A program made the translations under genes and the position numbers. Shown in pieces: positions 1 through 18,319 of a DNA stretch of 64,000 nucleotides (positions are counted from its first letter, which is position 1; every line of letters begins with the position of its first letter). Source of the DNA: Alphaproteobacteria bacterium (GTDB taxonomy: Bacteria; Pseudomonadota; Alphaproteobacteria; Rhodospirillales; Rhodospirillaceae); contig JAUVUZ010000002.1 of the NCBI GenBank assembly GCA_030604885.1, positions 124,001 to 188,000 of the forward strand, in the 5' to 3' direction. The notes under the pieces are model-generated. The model saw only the letters and a list, made by a program, of their open reading frames with translations. It did not search any database and was not told the DNA's origin.

Positions 1-238
1 CGGCTCCGGTGGGGGATCCGGAACCGGCGTTGGCGCCGCGGGACGGAAGCTCCGTCCCGCCGCATTCGCTGGAGAGCCACCAACGTATTCGATTCGCCGC
101 TCAAGAGAAGTGACGAATTGTTGCGAAGTGTTTCAAGGGGTTGGCGAGAGAACCCTGAGTTTATTTCATTCGCCGTTCATGCGAAACGCCGCGCGGCCCG
201 GAGGCTGCGCGGCGTTTGATTTGCGCGCTCTCCCGGAA
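1..238. other. Gene-free left edge with a hairpin
   Basis: I see no gene here that I would defend. The stretch holds a perfect 10-base-pair hairpin at 38-60 (arm GCGGGACGGA, loop AGC) with no T-tract on either side. A second hairpin at 184-217 is listed separately. A gene lying mostly to the left of the window could end here, but nothing identifies it. Confidence 0.4.
184..217 (-). terminator. Candidate terminator after ligA
   Basis: A perfect 11-base-pair stem (arm AAACGCCGCGC, 184-194, pairing with 207-217) lies 22 bases past the ligA stop. No run of T follows on the minus strand, so it may be a weak intrinsic terminator or an RNA-end stabiliser. Confidence 0.5.
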
Positions 239-4826
<4,588 letters not shown>

Positions 4827-4873
4827 GGTGGGGACACCCTCTTGGGGACGCGGCGGATCGGCACAGGAGACGG

Positions 4874-4903
4874 ACTATAAAGCAAAGCGGGAGGCTTTGT
4901 CAG
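4874..4903 (-). promoter_or_regulatory. Candidate promoter for bamD-recN-ligA
   Basis: On the minus strand CTGACA (4898-4903) is followed by 18 bases and then TATAGT (4874-4879). Both resemble sigma-70-type boxes. The -35 box lies mostly in the loop of the lpxC terminator hairpin, and the -10 box lies in its T-rich tail. This is a sequence match only. Confidence 0.5.
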
Positions 4904-4911
4904 CCTCCCGC
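4876..4911 (-). terminator. Intrinsic terminator of lpxC
   Basis: A perfect 10-base-pair stem (4887-4896 with 4902-4911, arm GCGGGAGGCT, loop TTGTC) begins 25 bases after the lpxC stop. On the minus strand it is followed by TTTGCTTTATAG, a T-rich tail. Confidence 0.85.
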
Positions 4912-4936
4912 GTGCGGTACCCGAATGTGCGGAAAC

Positions 4937-5926
4937 TCAGGCGGTGTGCCGCCATTCGCGCAGGGTTTCGGCGGCGAGGTCGTCGACTTCGACGAAGGTC
5001 CAGGCGTCGGCGTCGGCGAACAGGGCGCGCAGCAGCAGGTTGGAGTGGGCGTGGCCCGACTTGAGGCCGGAGAAGCGGCCGACCAGCGGCGCCCCGGCGA
5101 GGTAGAGGTCGCCCAGCGCGTCGAGGGCCTTGTGGCGCACGCACTCGTCGTCGAAGCGCAGGCCTTCCTCGTTCAGCACCTTGTTGCCCGAGATCACCAC
5201 CGCATTGTCGAGGGAGCCGCCGAGGGCGAGGCCCATCTTGTTGAGGCGCTCCACGTCTTCGAGGAAGCCGAAGGTGCGCGCGGAGGAAACCTCGGCGCGG
5301 TAGCCGCTCTCGGCCGGAGCCTCGGTGAGCGGGAAGGTCATGCCGAAGGTCTGGCGGCCGATCAGCGGATTGGCGAAGTCGATCTCGAAATCCACGGTGA
5401 AGCCTTCGTCGGCGGGGTCGAGGCGGGCGAGGATGCCGCCGTCCGCCACCGAAACCGGCTTCAGAACCTTGACGGCGCGGCGCGGCGCGTCCTGCTCCGC
5501 CACGCCCGCGCACTCGATCAGGAACACGAACGGAGCGGCCGAGCCGTCCATCACCGGAACCTCGGGGCCGTCGATGTCGATGACGAGGTTGTCGATGCCC
5601 ATGCCCGCCAGCGCCGACATCAGGTGCTCGATGGTGCCGACGGTGAAGCCCGCCGCGTTGCCCACGCAGGTGCAGAGCCGGGTGTCCACCACCCTGTCGT
5701 AGCGCGCCGGGATGCGGCCGTCCGCCTCGCCCGCGTCGGTGCGGTTGAAGACGATGCCGGTGCCGATCGGCGCGGGCTTCAGGGTCATCGAGATCTTCTT
5801 GCCCGAGTGCAGGCCGACGCCCGAGCATCCGATCGCGGACTTCAGGGTCTTCTGCTTGAAGGCGACGACCCGGCCGGTGGGACGGTCGGCGGCGAGGGCC
5901 TCGTGGGCGTGGGTGACATCGAACAT
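4937..5926 (-). CDS. lpxC: UDP-3-O-acyl-N-acetylglucosamine deacetylase LpxC
   Basis: LpxC is the zinc enzyme of the committed step of lipid A synthesis, removing the acetyl group from UDP-3-O-acyl-GlcNAc in the cytoplasm. The 329-residue protein shows the expected zinc ligands His101 (in TIEHLMSAL), His265 and Asp269 (in [10 protein letters not shown]). The catalytic histidine is His292 in SGHAHSN. It starts at the ATG 350 bases downstream of ftsZ, after the ftsZ terminator, and has its own terminator at 4876-4911. It may therefore be a separate transcription unit within the cluster. Confidence 0.98.
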   Translation of the reverse strand: MFDVTHAHEALAADRPTGRVVAFKQKTLKSAIGCSGVGLHSGKKISMTLKPAPIGTGIVFNRTDAGEADGRIPARYDRVVDTRLCTCVGNAAGFTVGTIEHLMSALAGMGIDNLVIDIDGPEVPVMDGSAAPFVFLIECAGVAEQDAPRRAVKVLKPVSVADGGILARLDPADEGFTVDFEIDFANPLIGRQTFGMTFPLTEAPAESGYRAEVSSARTFGFLEDVERLNKMGLALGGSLDNAVVISGNKVLNEEGLRFDDECVRHKALDALGDLYLAGAPLVGRFSGLKSGHAHSNLLLRALFADADAWTFVEVDDLAAETLREWRHTA

Positions 5927-6276
5927 GGGCGCGGACTTTCCACAGGAGCATCAACACAACCGGCCCCTATCGGGCGGTCACCGGCGCGAAGGTGAAAAAC
6001 GGATGCGCCTTGAATGGGACCGCGAGGGTTCCCTGAAACCGTTTGGCGCGGGGCCGTTCGCACCGCCTTTCGGGAACCATGACTTATGTAACAGCCGGTC
6101 GTCTTCTCCTCAAATCAAGGATTGTTACCGATTGTTACACGATTCGGTGCGGGAAAATCCTTGAGAATCATCGGGATATAAACCCGCTGCGGGGCTTTTC
6201 AGAAACGCGAAACCGGAGGCCGCGGGGCCTCCGGTTGGGGTTTTGCGTGGGCGCACCCACCAGATCTTGATATCGC
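5927..6276. promoter_or_regulatory. ftsZ-lpxC intergenic region, probable lpxC leader
   Basis: This 350-base gap has no gene. It holds the ftsZ terminator (6211-6236). It also has two direct copies of ATTGTTAC on the plus strand at 6121-6128 and 6131-6138, exactly 10 bases apart. GANTC sites occur at 6141-6145 and 6165-6169. It is locally much richer in A and T than the flanking genes, as expected for a promoter region. I could not settle on a single -35/-10 pair. Confidence 0.5.
6211..6236 (-). terminator. Terminator after ftsZ
   Basis: An 11-base-pair perfect stem (AACCGGAGGCC, 6211-6221, with 6226-6236; loop GCGG) lies 41 bases past the ftsZ stop. The minus strand continues CGCGTTTCTG, a weak T-tract. 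The plus strand continues GGGGTTTTG, so it could act in both directions. Confidence 0.7.
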
Positions 6277-7755
6277 TCAGTTCGCCTGACGCCGCAGGAA
6301 CGCCGGGATGTTGTCGATCTCGGGATCGAGGCCCGAGACCCGCGCGCGGTCTTCCGGCTCCACCGCGAGGTGGTGGGCCACCTCCTCGTGCGGCTTGGCG
6401 GCCTGCGGGTTGCCCCACAGCGCCCAGCGGCGCGGGCGGGAGTCGTCGGCCGCCGGGGCCGCGGCCGGGGCCGCCGGCTCGGGCGCGAGCTGCGGCTCGG
6501 GCTGCGACGGGATCGCCATCTCCTCCGGCATCATCGGCGCGGCGGGAATGAAGGCGTCGGACTGGGACGGCACCGGCGCCACCCGGGCGGCCGGCGGGTC
6601 GAACAGCGAGAGGCCGAGCGGATCGGCGGCCGGAGCGGTCTTCTCCGGCAGCGGCCCCTTCGGCCCGCCCGAGGGCGGGGTGGGCGGCAGCGGCGGCTGC
6701 GGCTGCGGCGCGGCCGCGACCGGCTGCGGCGCCGGGGCGGTGGTCACGGTCGGCACGCGCTCGTCGGGGCGCTTCGCCGCCACCGCGCCGCCGATGCCGG
6801 TGGCGACCACGGAGACGCGGATCTTGCCCGCGAGGCGGTCGTCGAAGCACGAGCCGAAGATGATGTTGGCGTCTTCGTCCACTTCCGAGCGGATGCGGTT
6901 GGCGGCTTCGTCCGCCTCGTAGAGGCCGAGATCCGGGCCGCCGGTGATGTTGATGAGCACGCCCTTGGCGCCCGCCATCGAGGTGTCGTCGAGCAGCGGG
7001 TTGGCGATCGCCATTTCGGCGGCGCGCACGCCGCGATCCTCGCCCTCGGCCTCGCCGGTGCCCATCATCGCCTTGCCCATGCCCTCCATCACCGTGCGCA
7101 CGTCGGCGAAGTCGAGGTTGATGAGGCCGGGCATGATCATCAGGTCGGTGACCGAGCGCACGCCCGAGTGGAGCACGTCGTCGGCCATCTTGAAGGCGTC
7201 GGCGAAGGTGGTCTTCTCGGTGGCGACGCGGAAGAGGTTCTGGTTGGGGATGACGATCAGGGTGTCGACGTACTGCTGCAGCTCCTCGATCCCCTTGTCG
7301 GCGAGGCGGCGGCGGTGCAGGCCCTCGAAATCGAACGGCTTGGTGACGACGCCGACGGTGAGGATGCCGAGCTCGCGGGCGGCCGAAGCGATCACCGGCG
7401 CGGCGCCGGTGCCGGTGCCGCCGCCCATGCCGGCGGTGATGAACGCCATGTTGGCGCCCTGCATTTCCTTGACGATTTCCTCGAGGCTTTCCTCCGCCGC
7501 GCGGCGGCCGACCTCGGGGCGGGCGCCCGCGCCCAGGCCCTGCGTCACCGCCGCGCCCAACTGGATGCAGCGGTTCGAGCGCGAGGTGGAGAGCGCCTGG
7601 GCATCGGTGTTGGTGACGAGGAACTCGACGCCTTCGAGTTCGGACTGGATCATGTTGTTGACGGCGTTGCCGCCGGCGCCGCCGACGCCGATCACGAGGA
7701 TCCGGGGCTTCAGAAGGGTCGCTTCCGTCTGTGGCAGTCCGAGAGTGATGGGCAT
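6277..7755 (-). CDS. ftsZ: Cell division GTPase FtsZ
   Basis: FtsZ is the tubulin-like GTPase that forms the division ring. The start at 7755 gives [19 protein letters not shown], which matches the usual N-terminus and has GGAG six bases upstream. A longer reading from 7890 would run into ftsA. The core begins [15 protein letters not shown] and contains the tubulin signature GGGTGTGA. A Pro/Ala-rich linker of about 150 residues leads to the C-terminal partner-binding peptide [10 protein letters not shown]. The 492-residue length is greater than in E. coli because of this linker, as is common in alphaproteobacteria. Confidence 0.98.
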   Translation of the reverse strand: MPITLGLPQTEATLLKPRILVIGVGGAGGNAVNNMIQSELEGVEFLVTNTDAQALSTSRSNRCIQLGAAVTQGLGAGARPEVGRRAAEESLEEIVKEMQGANMAFITAGMGGGTGTGAAPVIASAARELGILTVGVVTKPFDFEGLHRRRLADKGIEELQQYVDTLIVIPNQNLFRVATEKTTFADAFKMADDVLHSGVRSVTDLMIMPGLINLDFADVRTVMEGMGKAMMGTGEAEGEDRGVRAAEMAIANPLLDDTSMAGAKGVLINITGGPDLGLYEADEAANRIRSEVDEDANIIFGSCFDDRLAGKIRVSVVATGIGGAVAAKRPDERVPTVTTAPAPQPVAAAPQPQPPLPPTPPSGGPKGPLPEKTAPAADPLGLSLFDPPAARVAPVPSQSDAFIPAAPMMPEEMAIPSQPEPQLAPEPAAPAAAPAADDSRPRRWALWGNPQAAKPHEEVAHHLAVEPEDRARVSGLDPEIDNIPAFLRRQAN

Positions 7756-7868
7756 ATCCGTCTCCGCGTGCGTGGATCGAGGCATTGAATCAGAAGTCGG
7801 CGAATCGGGCAATGCCCTGTCTATACTTTTTCGTACCAAGTTATCCGCCGAGTCGCCTGTGACGGTCG
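7756..7868 (-). promoter_or_regulatory. ftsA-ftsZ intergenic region
   Basis: This 113-base spacer is the widest gap between mraZ and ftsZ, where most neighbours overlap. It is AT-rich around 7820-7845 and carries two GAATC (GANTC-type) sites at 7787-7791 and 7802-7806. This suggests an extra promoter for ftsZ, but no clear -35/-10 pair with 16-18 base spacing is visible. Confidence 0.4.
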
Positions 7869-9179
7869 TCAGAAATTCTGTTTGAACCATTGTCCCAATC
7901 TCCCCAGTCGGCTGGTGGCGCGCGGGGCGCGGTTCGCCCCCGCATCGGGATTGGCGAAGGGCTTGCGGAAACGGTCGAGGCCCCGGTCGAACGGAACCCC
8001 CATCATGCCGTAGCGCAAAAGCCCGGCGCAGGCCGCGAACCCGGGGCCTGCAGCGGCGTCGGGCATGCCCTTGAGGCCGAGCGGACGGCCGAGGCGCACC
8101 TGACGCTGGAGAATTTCGGCGGCGACCTCGCGCGCGCCGTTGAGCTGGCTGGCGCCGCCGGTGAGGACGACGCGCCGCCCCGCCGCCGAGAACAGCCCGG
8201 CGGTTTCCAAATGGTCGCGCACCAGCTCGAAGGTCTCCTCGAGCCGGGGGCGGATGATCTGGGTGAGCATCGAGCGCGGCACCTGGTTGGTCTGGCCCTC
8301 CTCGTCCTCGCCGATCAGCGGCACGTCGAGCAGCTCGCGATCCGCCGAGGGGGCGTGCATCGCGTGGCCGTAGAGGGTCTTGAGGCGTTCCGCCGAGGCC
8401 ACCGGGGTGGAGAGGCCGCGGGCGATGTCGTTGGTGACGTGCTGGCCGCCGATCGGCAGCACGCCGACGTGGACCACGTAGCCCTCGACGAACACCGCCA
8501 CCGAGGTGGTGCCGCCGCCCATGTCGATCACCGTGACGCCGAGGTCGCGCTCGTCGTCCACCAGGCAGGCGAGGCCCGAGGCGTAGGCCGTCACCACCAG
8601 GGATTCGATGCCGAGGTGGCAGCGCTGGATCGCGGTTTCGAGGTTGCGCACCGGCCCGGGCGCGGCGGTGGCGAGGAGGATGTCGACCGACAGGGTCTCG
8701 CCGAACATGCCGGTGGGGTCCTTGACCCCGGCGCCGCCGTCCACCGCGAAGCCCACCGGAATCCGGTGGATCGGCACCGAATCCACGCCCGCCTTGTCTT
8801 CCGCCTCGCGCAGGGCGGCGGAGGCGCTGTCGATCACCCGCACCACGTCGGCCGCCTGGATCGCGTGGCCCGCCACCGAAACCTCGGCGTTGAGGCGGTG
8901 GGCGCGGATCTGCGCGCCCGACACCCCGAGGATCACCCGCTCGATGCGGGTGCCCGCCATCTGCTCGGCGGCGTCCACCGCGCTGCCCACGGCGGCCTCG
9001 GTGGCGTCCATGTCCACCACCACGCCGTGGCGCAGGCCCGAGCTGCGGTAGGTGCCGACGCCGAGCACGCGCATGCCCTCCGCGCCTTCGCCCTGGGCGA
9101 TGACGCAGGTGACCTTGGTCGAGCCGATGTCGAGGGCGGCGATCAGGTCCTTGCGCGAGGCCTCGGCGGGTGGCGTCAT
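7869..9179 (-). CDS. ftsA: Cell division protein FtsA
   Basis: FtsA is an actin-like ATPase that anchors FtsZ filaments to the membrane and recruits later division proteins. The 436 residues carry the phosphate-1 motif ([10 protein letters not shown], near residue 15), the phosphate-2 motif ([14 protein letters not shown]) and the adenosine motif ([10 protein letters not shown]). The C-terminus [14 protein letters not shown] is the expected amphipathic membrane-targeting helix. Its ATG overlaps the ftsQ stop by ATGA. Confidence 0.98.
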   Translation of the reverse strand: MTPPAEASRKDLIAALDIGSTKVTCVIAQGEGAEGMRVLGVGTYRSSGLRHGVVVDMDATEAAVGSAVDAAEQMAGTRIERVILGVSGAQIRAHRLNAEVSVAGHAIQAADVVRVIDSASAALREAEDKAGVDSVPIHRIPVGFAVDGGAGVKDPTGMFGETLSVDILLATAAPGPVRNLETAIQRCHLGIESLVVTAYASGLACLVDDERDLGVTVIDMGGGTTSVAVFVEGYVVHVGVLPIGGQHVTNDIARGLSTPVASAERLKTLYGHAMHAPSADRELLDVPLIGEDEEGQTNQVPRSMLTQIIRPRLEETFELVRDHLETAGLFSAAGRRVVLTGGASQLNGAREVAAEILQRQVRLGRPLGLKGMPDAAAGPGFAACAGLLRYGMMGVPFDRGLDRFRKPFANPDAGANRAPRATSRLGRLGQWFKQNF

Positions 9180-10321
9180 GCGCTGTGTCCTTTCTGGGGA
9201 AGGCCGAAGTTGGGGGTGGGCAGGGTTTTGCCGTCGGTGAGGCGCACCACCATGCGGTCGGGCATGCGCAGGTCCACCAGCGACACGCTGCGTTCCAGCA
9301 GGCGGTGCTTGCGGTCGAGTTCGGCGAGGCGGCCGATGGCGGCGGCGCTCTCGATCTCGGGCAGGCGCACCTCGACGCCGTCGGCGACGGAATCGAGCTT
9401 GATGTCCCAGCGCCGGTCGCCCACCCGCACCGCCGCCTTGACCCGCGACGCCACCTCGGGGAAGCGGGCGAGGTCGGCCAGCAGGTCGGCGACGTTTTCC
9501 GCCGCGCCGCGCCCGGTGACGATGGGCAGGCCGCCCGATTGCGCCGCCACCGGCACGATCTGCACGCCCTTGGCGTCGATCAGCATCGAGCGGTCGGCGG
9601 TCTGGAGGATCGCCACCGGCACCCGCTCGGTGATGACGATGCGCAGGGCGTGGGGCAGGCGGCGCTCGATCTCGGCGGAGGCGACCCACGGCAGGCTTTC
9701 GACGCGGCGCTTGGCGTCCACCAGGTCGAGGCCGAGGATCGGCGTGCGGGCGCTCACCCCGAGGGCCAGGAGGATGTCCTCGCCCGAGGTGTTGCGGCGG
9801 CCGATCGCCTGGATGTCGGTGACCGCGAGGCCGTTGCGCGCGGTCCAGTCGAGCACGTCGGCGCGCGCCTCGCGCCAGACCTGCGCCGGGCGGTCGGCGG
9901 CGATCGCGATCGCCGCCGCCACCGCGAGGGCGGAGGCCGCCGCCGCGATCCCGGCGATGGTGAGGCGCTTTTTCCACATCAGCGCGCGGCGCGACAGGCG
10001 CGAGCCGCCGCGCTTCGGCGTCGCCGCGGCGCGGCGCGGCGCGAGGCGCGGCTCGGGCGCCAGGGCGGCGCGGCGCTTGGGCGCGGCCGGTTCCTCGCGC
10101 GGCTCGGGCGCGAGGGCGGGAACGCGGCGCTCGGGCGCGGAGGGTTCCTCGCGCGGTTCGGCCAGCAGCGCCGGAGCGCGCTCGCCGTCGTCGAAGCCGC
10201 CGCGCGGGCGATAGTCGGCGGAGAGCGCCGGGCCGTCGTCGCGCTCGGGCAGGGTGGCGCGGCCGGTCGCCCAGGGCGCCGCCGACAGGGCGGGTTCGGA
10301 CTCGTGGGTCAGTCGTCGCAT
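9176..10321 (-). CDS. ftsQ: Cell division protein FtsQ
   Basis: FtsQ is a bitopic division protein linking cytoplasmic and periplasmic parts of the divisome. The start at 10321 overlaps ddl by 13 bases and gives 381 residues. About 110 cytoplasmic residues rich in Ala, Pro, Glu and Arg, with near-repeats of the type PALxxEPREEP, precede one membrane segment (about 118-140). A POTRA domain (about 150-220) and the FtsQ beta domain follow. The cytoplasmic tail is longer than in E. coli. If a later start were used, the tail would be shorter, but no better start is evident. Confidence 0.93.
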   Translation of the reverse strand: MRRLTHESEPALSAAPWATGRATLPERDDGPALSADYRPRGGFDDGERAPALLAEPREEPSAPERRVPALAPEPREEPAAPKRRAALAPEPRLAPRRAAATPKRGGSRLSRRALMWKKRLTIAGIAAAASALAVAAAIAIAADRPAQVWREARADVLDWTARNGLAVTDIQAIGRRNTSGEDILLALGVSARTPILGLDLVDAKRRVESLPWVASAEIERRLPHALRIVITERVPVAILQTADRSMLIDAKGVQIVPVAAQSGGLPIVTGRGAAENVADLLADLARFPEVASRVKAAVRVGDRRWDIKLDSVADGVEVRLPEIESAAAIGRLAELDRKHRLLERSVSLVDLRMPDRMVVRLTDGKTLPTPNFGLPQKGHSA

Positions 10322-11225
10322 TGCGCGTTCTCCACCATCCAGGACACCAGTTCCTCGAACGTCATGCCCGCCGCGCGCGCCTGCTCGGGCACCAGCGACA
10401 GGGGCGTCATGCCGGGCTGGGTGTTGACCTCGAGGATCACGCAGCGGATCCGCTCGGGGTCGCTGTCGTCGAGGCGGAAATCCGCCCGCGACGCGCCGCG
10501 GCAGCCGAGCGCCCGGTGCGCCCGCACCGCGTAGTCCTGCGCCAGCTCGGCGACGCCGGGCGGCAGTTGCGCCGGGCACACGTGCACCGCCTTGCCCTCG
10601 GTATACTTCGCCGCGTAGTCGTAGAACCCTTCCGCCGGGCAGATCTCGGTGACGCCGAGGGCGCGGTCCCCCAGCACCGCCACCGTCACCTCGCGGCCGG
10701 GGATGTATTCCTCCGCCATCGCGTGGCTGCCGTAGGGCCAGCTCTCCGCCGTGAAGGGCTGGCGGTTGTCGCCGTGGTGGACGATCCGCACCCCCACCGA
10801 GGAGCCTTCGTTGAACGGCTTCAGCACGTAGGGGCGGGGCAGGGGGTCGGCGGCGTTGTAGGTGTCGCGGTCCACCAGGGCGTCCGCCGCCACCGGAATT
10901 CCGGCGCTCGCGAACACGTGCTTGGCCATCGGCTTGTCCATGGCGAGCGCGGAGGCGAGGCGGCCCGAGTGGGTGTAGGGCACGCCCATGATGTCGAGGA
11001 TGCCCTGGATGCAGCCGTCCTCGCCGAAGCGGCCGTGCAGGGCGTTGAACACCACGTCGGTGTCCTTGGGGATGCCCGCGACGATGGCGCGCACGTCGCG
11101 CGGCACGTCGAGGGTGGAGACGGTGTACCCGGCGGCGGCGAGGGCGCGCGCGCACGCGGCGCCGGAGGTGAGGCTCACCTCGCGCTCGGCGGAAAAGCCG
11201 CCCATCAGAACCGTGACGCGCTTGC

Positions 11226-11229
<4 letters not shown>
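10309..11229 (-). CDS. ddl: D-alanine--D-alanine ligase
   Basis: Ddl joins two D-alanines with ATP to make the dipeptide that MurF adds to the peptidoglycan stem. This is a 306-residue DdlB-type ATP-grasp protein. It starts with [16 protein letters not shown] and contains the glycine-rich loop FNEGSSVGV. The C-terminal motif [13 protein letters not shown] holds metal and substrate ligands. Its ATG overlaps the murB stop (ATGA), and its end overlaps the ftsQ start by 13 bases. Confidence 0.98.
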
Positions 11230-13557
<2,328 letters not shown>

Positions 13558-13561
<4 letters not shown>

Positions 13562-14672
13562 CGGGCGGACTCCTTGGGCAGCAGGCCCGCCACCACGTCG
13601 GCGAGGCGGGCGGCGGCGTCGGCGCTCCCGGCGGCGCGGGCGGCGGCGGCGGCGGTTTCGAGGGCGCGCGGCTGGGCGAGCAGGCTTTCGAGCCGCGCCG
13701 CCAGCGCCTCGGGGGTGAACACGTCCTGCGGCATCAACCAGGCGCCGCCGGTCTCGGCGACCGCCTGGGCGTTGGCGGTCTGGTGGTCGTCGATGGCGTG
13801 GGGATAGGGCACCAGGATCGCCGGGCGTCCGGCGGCGGTCAGCTCCGCCACCGTCGAGGCGCCGGAACGCGAGATCACCAGGTGCGCGCGCCCCAGGCGT
13901 TCGGGCACGTCGTCGAAAAAGCTCTTGAGGGTGACGTCGAGGCCGCTGCCCGCGTAGGCCGCCTGCGCCTGGTCGAGGTCCGCCGGGCGCGCCTGCTGGC
14001 TCACCCGCAGGCGCGCCTTCAGGCCCTCGGGCAGCGCCTTGAGCGCCGCCGGGATCACCTGCGAGAACACCGTCGCCCCCTGCGAGCCGCCGAGCACGAG
14101 AATTTCCACCGGCCCGGCGTCGTCCAGCAGCGGCGCGGGAACGTCGCGCAGCGCGAGAACCGCCGCGCGCACCGGCATGCCCACCCGCACCGCGTCCGCG
14201 TCGGCGGGCAGGAAGCGCACCTCGGCGAACGACGTGGCGACGCAGCGCGCGCGGGCGGCGAGGCGGCGGTTGGCGCGGCCGAGCACCGCGTTCTGCTCGT
14301 GCACCACGGTCGGCACGCCGCGCCACTGGGCGGCGGCGACGCCGGGGATCGAGGCATAGCCGCCGAAGCCCACCACCGCCGCGGGCTTGAGGGTTTCGAG
14401 CAGCCGCCGCGCCTGGAGCACGCCGAAGCCGAGGTCGAGGATCGCCTTCGCCTTCGCCTTGAGGCCGCGTCCGGCGACGCCGCCGCCGCGCAGCGGGTGG
14501 ATGGCGACGCGTTCGAGGGCGCCGCCCCATTTCACGCCGCGCCGGTCGGTGAGCAGGGCGAGGGCGTAGCCGCGCGCCAGCAGCTCGCCCGCCAGCGCCT
14601 CGGCGGGGAAGACGTGGCCGCCGGTGCCGCCGGCGGCGAGGACGATCAGGTTCGGGTCGGTCGGCGCGGCCA

Positions 14673-14673
<1 letters not shown>
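13558..14673 (-). CDS. murG: Undecaprenyl-PP-MurNAc-pentapeptide GlcNAc transferase MurG
   Basis: MurG converts lipid I to lipid II on the inner face of the membrane. It is a GT-B glycosyltransferase of 371 residues. The N-terminal loop GGTGGH is at 15-20, [12 protein letters not shown] follows, and the UDP-GlcNAc-binding C-half contains VLGGSQGA and [15 protein letters not shown]. Its ATG shares one base with the ftsW stop (TGATG). Confidence 0.98.
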
Positions 14674-15799
<1,126 letters not shown>

Positions 15800-15803
<4 letters not shown>

Positions 15804-17197
15804 GGCGCGCCTCCCGCCGCGATGCGCGCGGCCACCAGGGCGCGGAAGCTGTCGCCGCGATGCTCGAAGCTCTTGAACTGGTCCCAGCTGGCGCAGGCGG
15901 GCGAGAGCATCACCACCGGCCGGGCGCCCGGGTGGGCGGCGGCGAAGGCCTCGGCGTCGGCGGCGGCGCGGGCGGTGGCGGTATCCAGGGTGCCGCAGCG
16001 CTCGAAGGCCACCGCGTCGCCGAGGGTGGCGGCGAACGCCTCGGTCGCCTCGCCGATCAGGTAGGCCTTGCGGATGCGCGGGAAATAGGGCGCGAGCGGG
16101 GTTATGCCGCCCGCCTTGGGCTGGCCGCCGATGATCCAGAACATCGTGTCGTAGGCGGCGAGCGCCTTTTCCGTCGCGTCGGCGTTGGTGGCCTTGCTGT
16201 CGTTGACGTAGAGCACGCCGTTCGCCTCGCCGACCCGCTCCTGGCGGTGGGCGAGGCCGGGGAAGCTCAGGATGCCCGCCGCCGCGTCGGCGCGGGAGAC
16301 GCCGAGGGCGCGCAGCGCGGCGTAGGCGGCGGCGGCGTTCTGGGCGTTGTGCCGCCCGGCGAGGGCGGGCGCCTCGGCGAGGTCGAGCACCGCCTCGGGC
16401 GCGCCGGTCGCGGCGTCGTAAACGGTGCGGCCCAGGGCGAACGCGCCGCCCTCGGCCACCGCCTCGGTGGCGAGCGGCAGCAGGCGCCAGCCGCCCTGCG
16501 CGGCGACGCCGGCGGCGATGCCGCGGGACTCCGCGTCGTCGACGCCGACGACGGCGGTGGCGCCGGGGGCCGGATGGTCGAACAGGCGGCGCTTGGCGGC
16601 GACGTATCCGGCGAGGTCGCCGTGGCGGTCCAGGTGGTCGGGGCTGACGTTGAGGTGCACCGCCACGTCCGGCCGCAGCGACGGCACCAGTTCGAGCTGG
16701 TAGGACGAGAGTTCGAGCACGTAGACGCCGCCCTCGGGCAGGTCGTCGAGTTCGAGGGCGGCGGTGCCGAGGTTGCCGCCCGCCGCGCACGGCACTCCGG
16801 CCTGGGCGAGGCAGTGGGCGATCAGGCTGGTGGTGGTGGATTTGCCGTTGGTGCCGGTGATGCCGACGAAGCGGCAGCCGGGCTTGGCGCGGGCGAGCAG
16901 GTCCACGTCGCACACCAGCGGCACGCCGTGGGCGCGCGCGGCGGTGGCGACCGGGTGCGGCTTCGGCAGGGTGTGGGGGATGCCCGGGCTCCACACCACC
17001 GCCTCGACCCGCGCCCAGTCGATGGCGTCGGGGCTGTCGAGGGCGATGCCTCCGGCCTCGGCGCGCAGCTCCGGCTTGTCGTCCCAGGCGCGCACCGTCG
17101 CGCCCGCCGCGCCGAGGGCGTGCGCTGCGCCCCGGCCCGACTTGCCGAGGCCGACGACGACGAAGGTTTTCCCCTCGAGACCGGACAGCGGGATCAT
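15800..17197 (-). CDS. murD: UDP-N-acetylmuramoylalanine--D-glutamate ligase MurD
   Basis: MurD adds D-glutamate to UDP-MurNAc-L-Ala. The 465 residues start with a Rossmann domain (VVVGLGKSGRGAA) that binds the UMP moiety. The ATP loop GTNGKS (115-120) follows, and later RQERVGEANGVLYVNDSKATN, typical of MurD. It starts 17 bases after mraY and ends inside the GTGA overlap with ftsW. Confidence 0.98.
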
Positions 17198-17213
17198 TTC
17201 CCCTTCGACTCCT

Positions 17214-18305
17214 TCAGCGCAGTTTCAGCGTGGTCAGCCCGATCACGCCGAGGATCATCGCGATGATCCAGAAGCGGATCACCACCGTCGGTTCGGCCCA
17301 GCCCTTCTTCTCGAAGTGATGGTGCAGCGGCGCCATGCGGAAGACGCGCTTGCCGGTGAGCTTGAAGCTCGCCACCTGGACGATCACCGACACCGTCTCC
17401 AGCACGAACAGGCCGCCGACGATGCCGAGCACCAGTTCGTGCTTGGTCACCACCGCGATGGCGCCGAGGGCGCCGCCGAGGGCGAGCGAGCCGGTGTCGC
17501 CCATGAACACCTGGGCGGGCGGGGCGTTGAACCACAGGAAGCCCATCGCCGCGCCGACCATCGCGCCGCAGAACACCGCCAGCTCGCCCGAGCCGGGGGT
17601 GTGGTGGATTTGCAGGTAGTTGGCGAACACCGCATGGCCCGAGAGGTAGGCGATGATCATGAACACCGCCGAGGCGATCATCACCGGCACGATCGCGAGG
17701 CCGTCGAGGCCGTCGGTGAGGTTCACCGCGTTGCCCGCGCCCGCGATCACCACCGCCGCGAACGGCAGGTAGAACAGCCCCATGTTGAGGACCACGTCCT
17801 TGAGGAACGGCACCGCGAGGCCCATGCGGTCCGGGTTGGCCGAGCCGATCCACGAGATCCAGGCGGTGGCGAGCAGGCCGATGAGAAGCTCGGCGGCGAG
17901 CTTCTTCTTGCCCGAGAACCCGGCGGTGGAGCGCTTGTGGACCTTCATGTAGTCGTCGGTGAAGCCGATCATGCCGAAGCCGATGGTCACCAGCAGCACC
18001 GCCCAGACGAAGCCGTTGTCGAGCTTGGCCCAGAGCAGGGTGGAGATGCCGACGCCCAGAAGGATCATCAGCCCGCCCATGGTCGGCGTGCCCTGCTTGG
18101 TGAGCAGGTGGGTTTCCGGCCCGTCGGTGCGGATCGGCTGGCCGCGCCCCTGCTTGCGGCGCAGCATGCGGATGATCGCCGGTCCGAACACGAACGCGAA
18201 CAGCAGCGCGGTGAGAACCGCCCCCGCGGTGCGGAAGGTGACGTACCGGAACAGGTTGAACACCTGGAACTGGTCGGCCAGCGGGGTGAAGAGGTGGTAG
18301 AGCAT
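17214..18305 (-). CDS. mraY: Phospho-N-acetylmuramoyl-pentapeptide transferase MraY
   Basis: MraY transfers phospho-MurNAc-pentapeptide to undecaprenyl phosphate, making lipid I. It is a 363-residue protein with ten membrane segments. The catalytic motifs GFTDDYMKV and [10 protein letters not shown] are clear. The cytoplasmic loop with histidines, [13 protein letters not shown], is near the C-terminus. It follows murF by 14 bases. Confidence 0.98.
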   Translation of the reverse strand: MLYHLFTPLADQFQVFNLFRYVTFRTAGAVLTALLFAFVFGPAIIRMLRRKQGRGQPIRTDGPETHLLTKQGTPTMGGLMILLGVGISTLLWAKLDNGFVWAVLLVTIGFGMIGFTDDYMKVHKRSTAGFSGKKKLAAELLIGLLATAWISWIGSANPDRMGLAVPFLKDVVLNMGLFYLPFAAVVIAGAGNAVNLTDGLDGLAIVPVMIASAVFMIIAYLSGHAVFANYLQIHHTPGSGELAVFCGAMVGAAMGFLWFNAPPAQVFMGDTGSLALGGALGAIAVVTKHELVLGIVGGLFVLETVSVIVQVASFKLTGKRVFRMAPLHHHFEKKGWAEPTVVIRFWIIAMILGVIGLTTLKLR

Positions 18306-18319
18306 CGGGTCGGCTTTCG

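Noticed and set aside
38-60. Hairpin at the left edge as a firm terminator
   Set aside because: No T-tract on either strand and no gene end identified next to it, so it is only noted as a hairpin.
7756-7890. Longer FtsZ starting at 7890
   Set aside because: It would overlap ftsA and add 45 unconserved residues. The ATG at 7755 has a good ribosome site and the usual FtsZ start.
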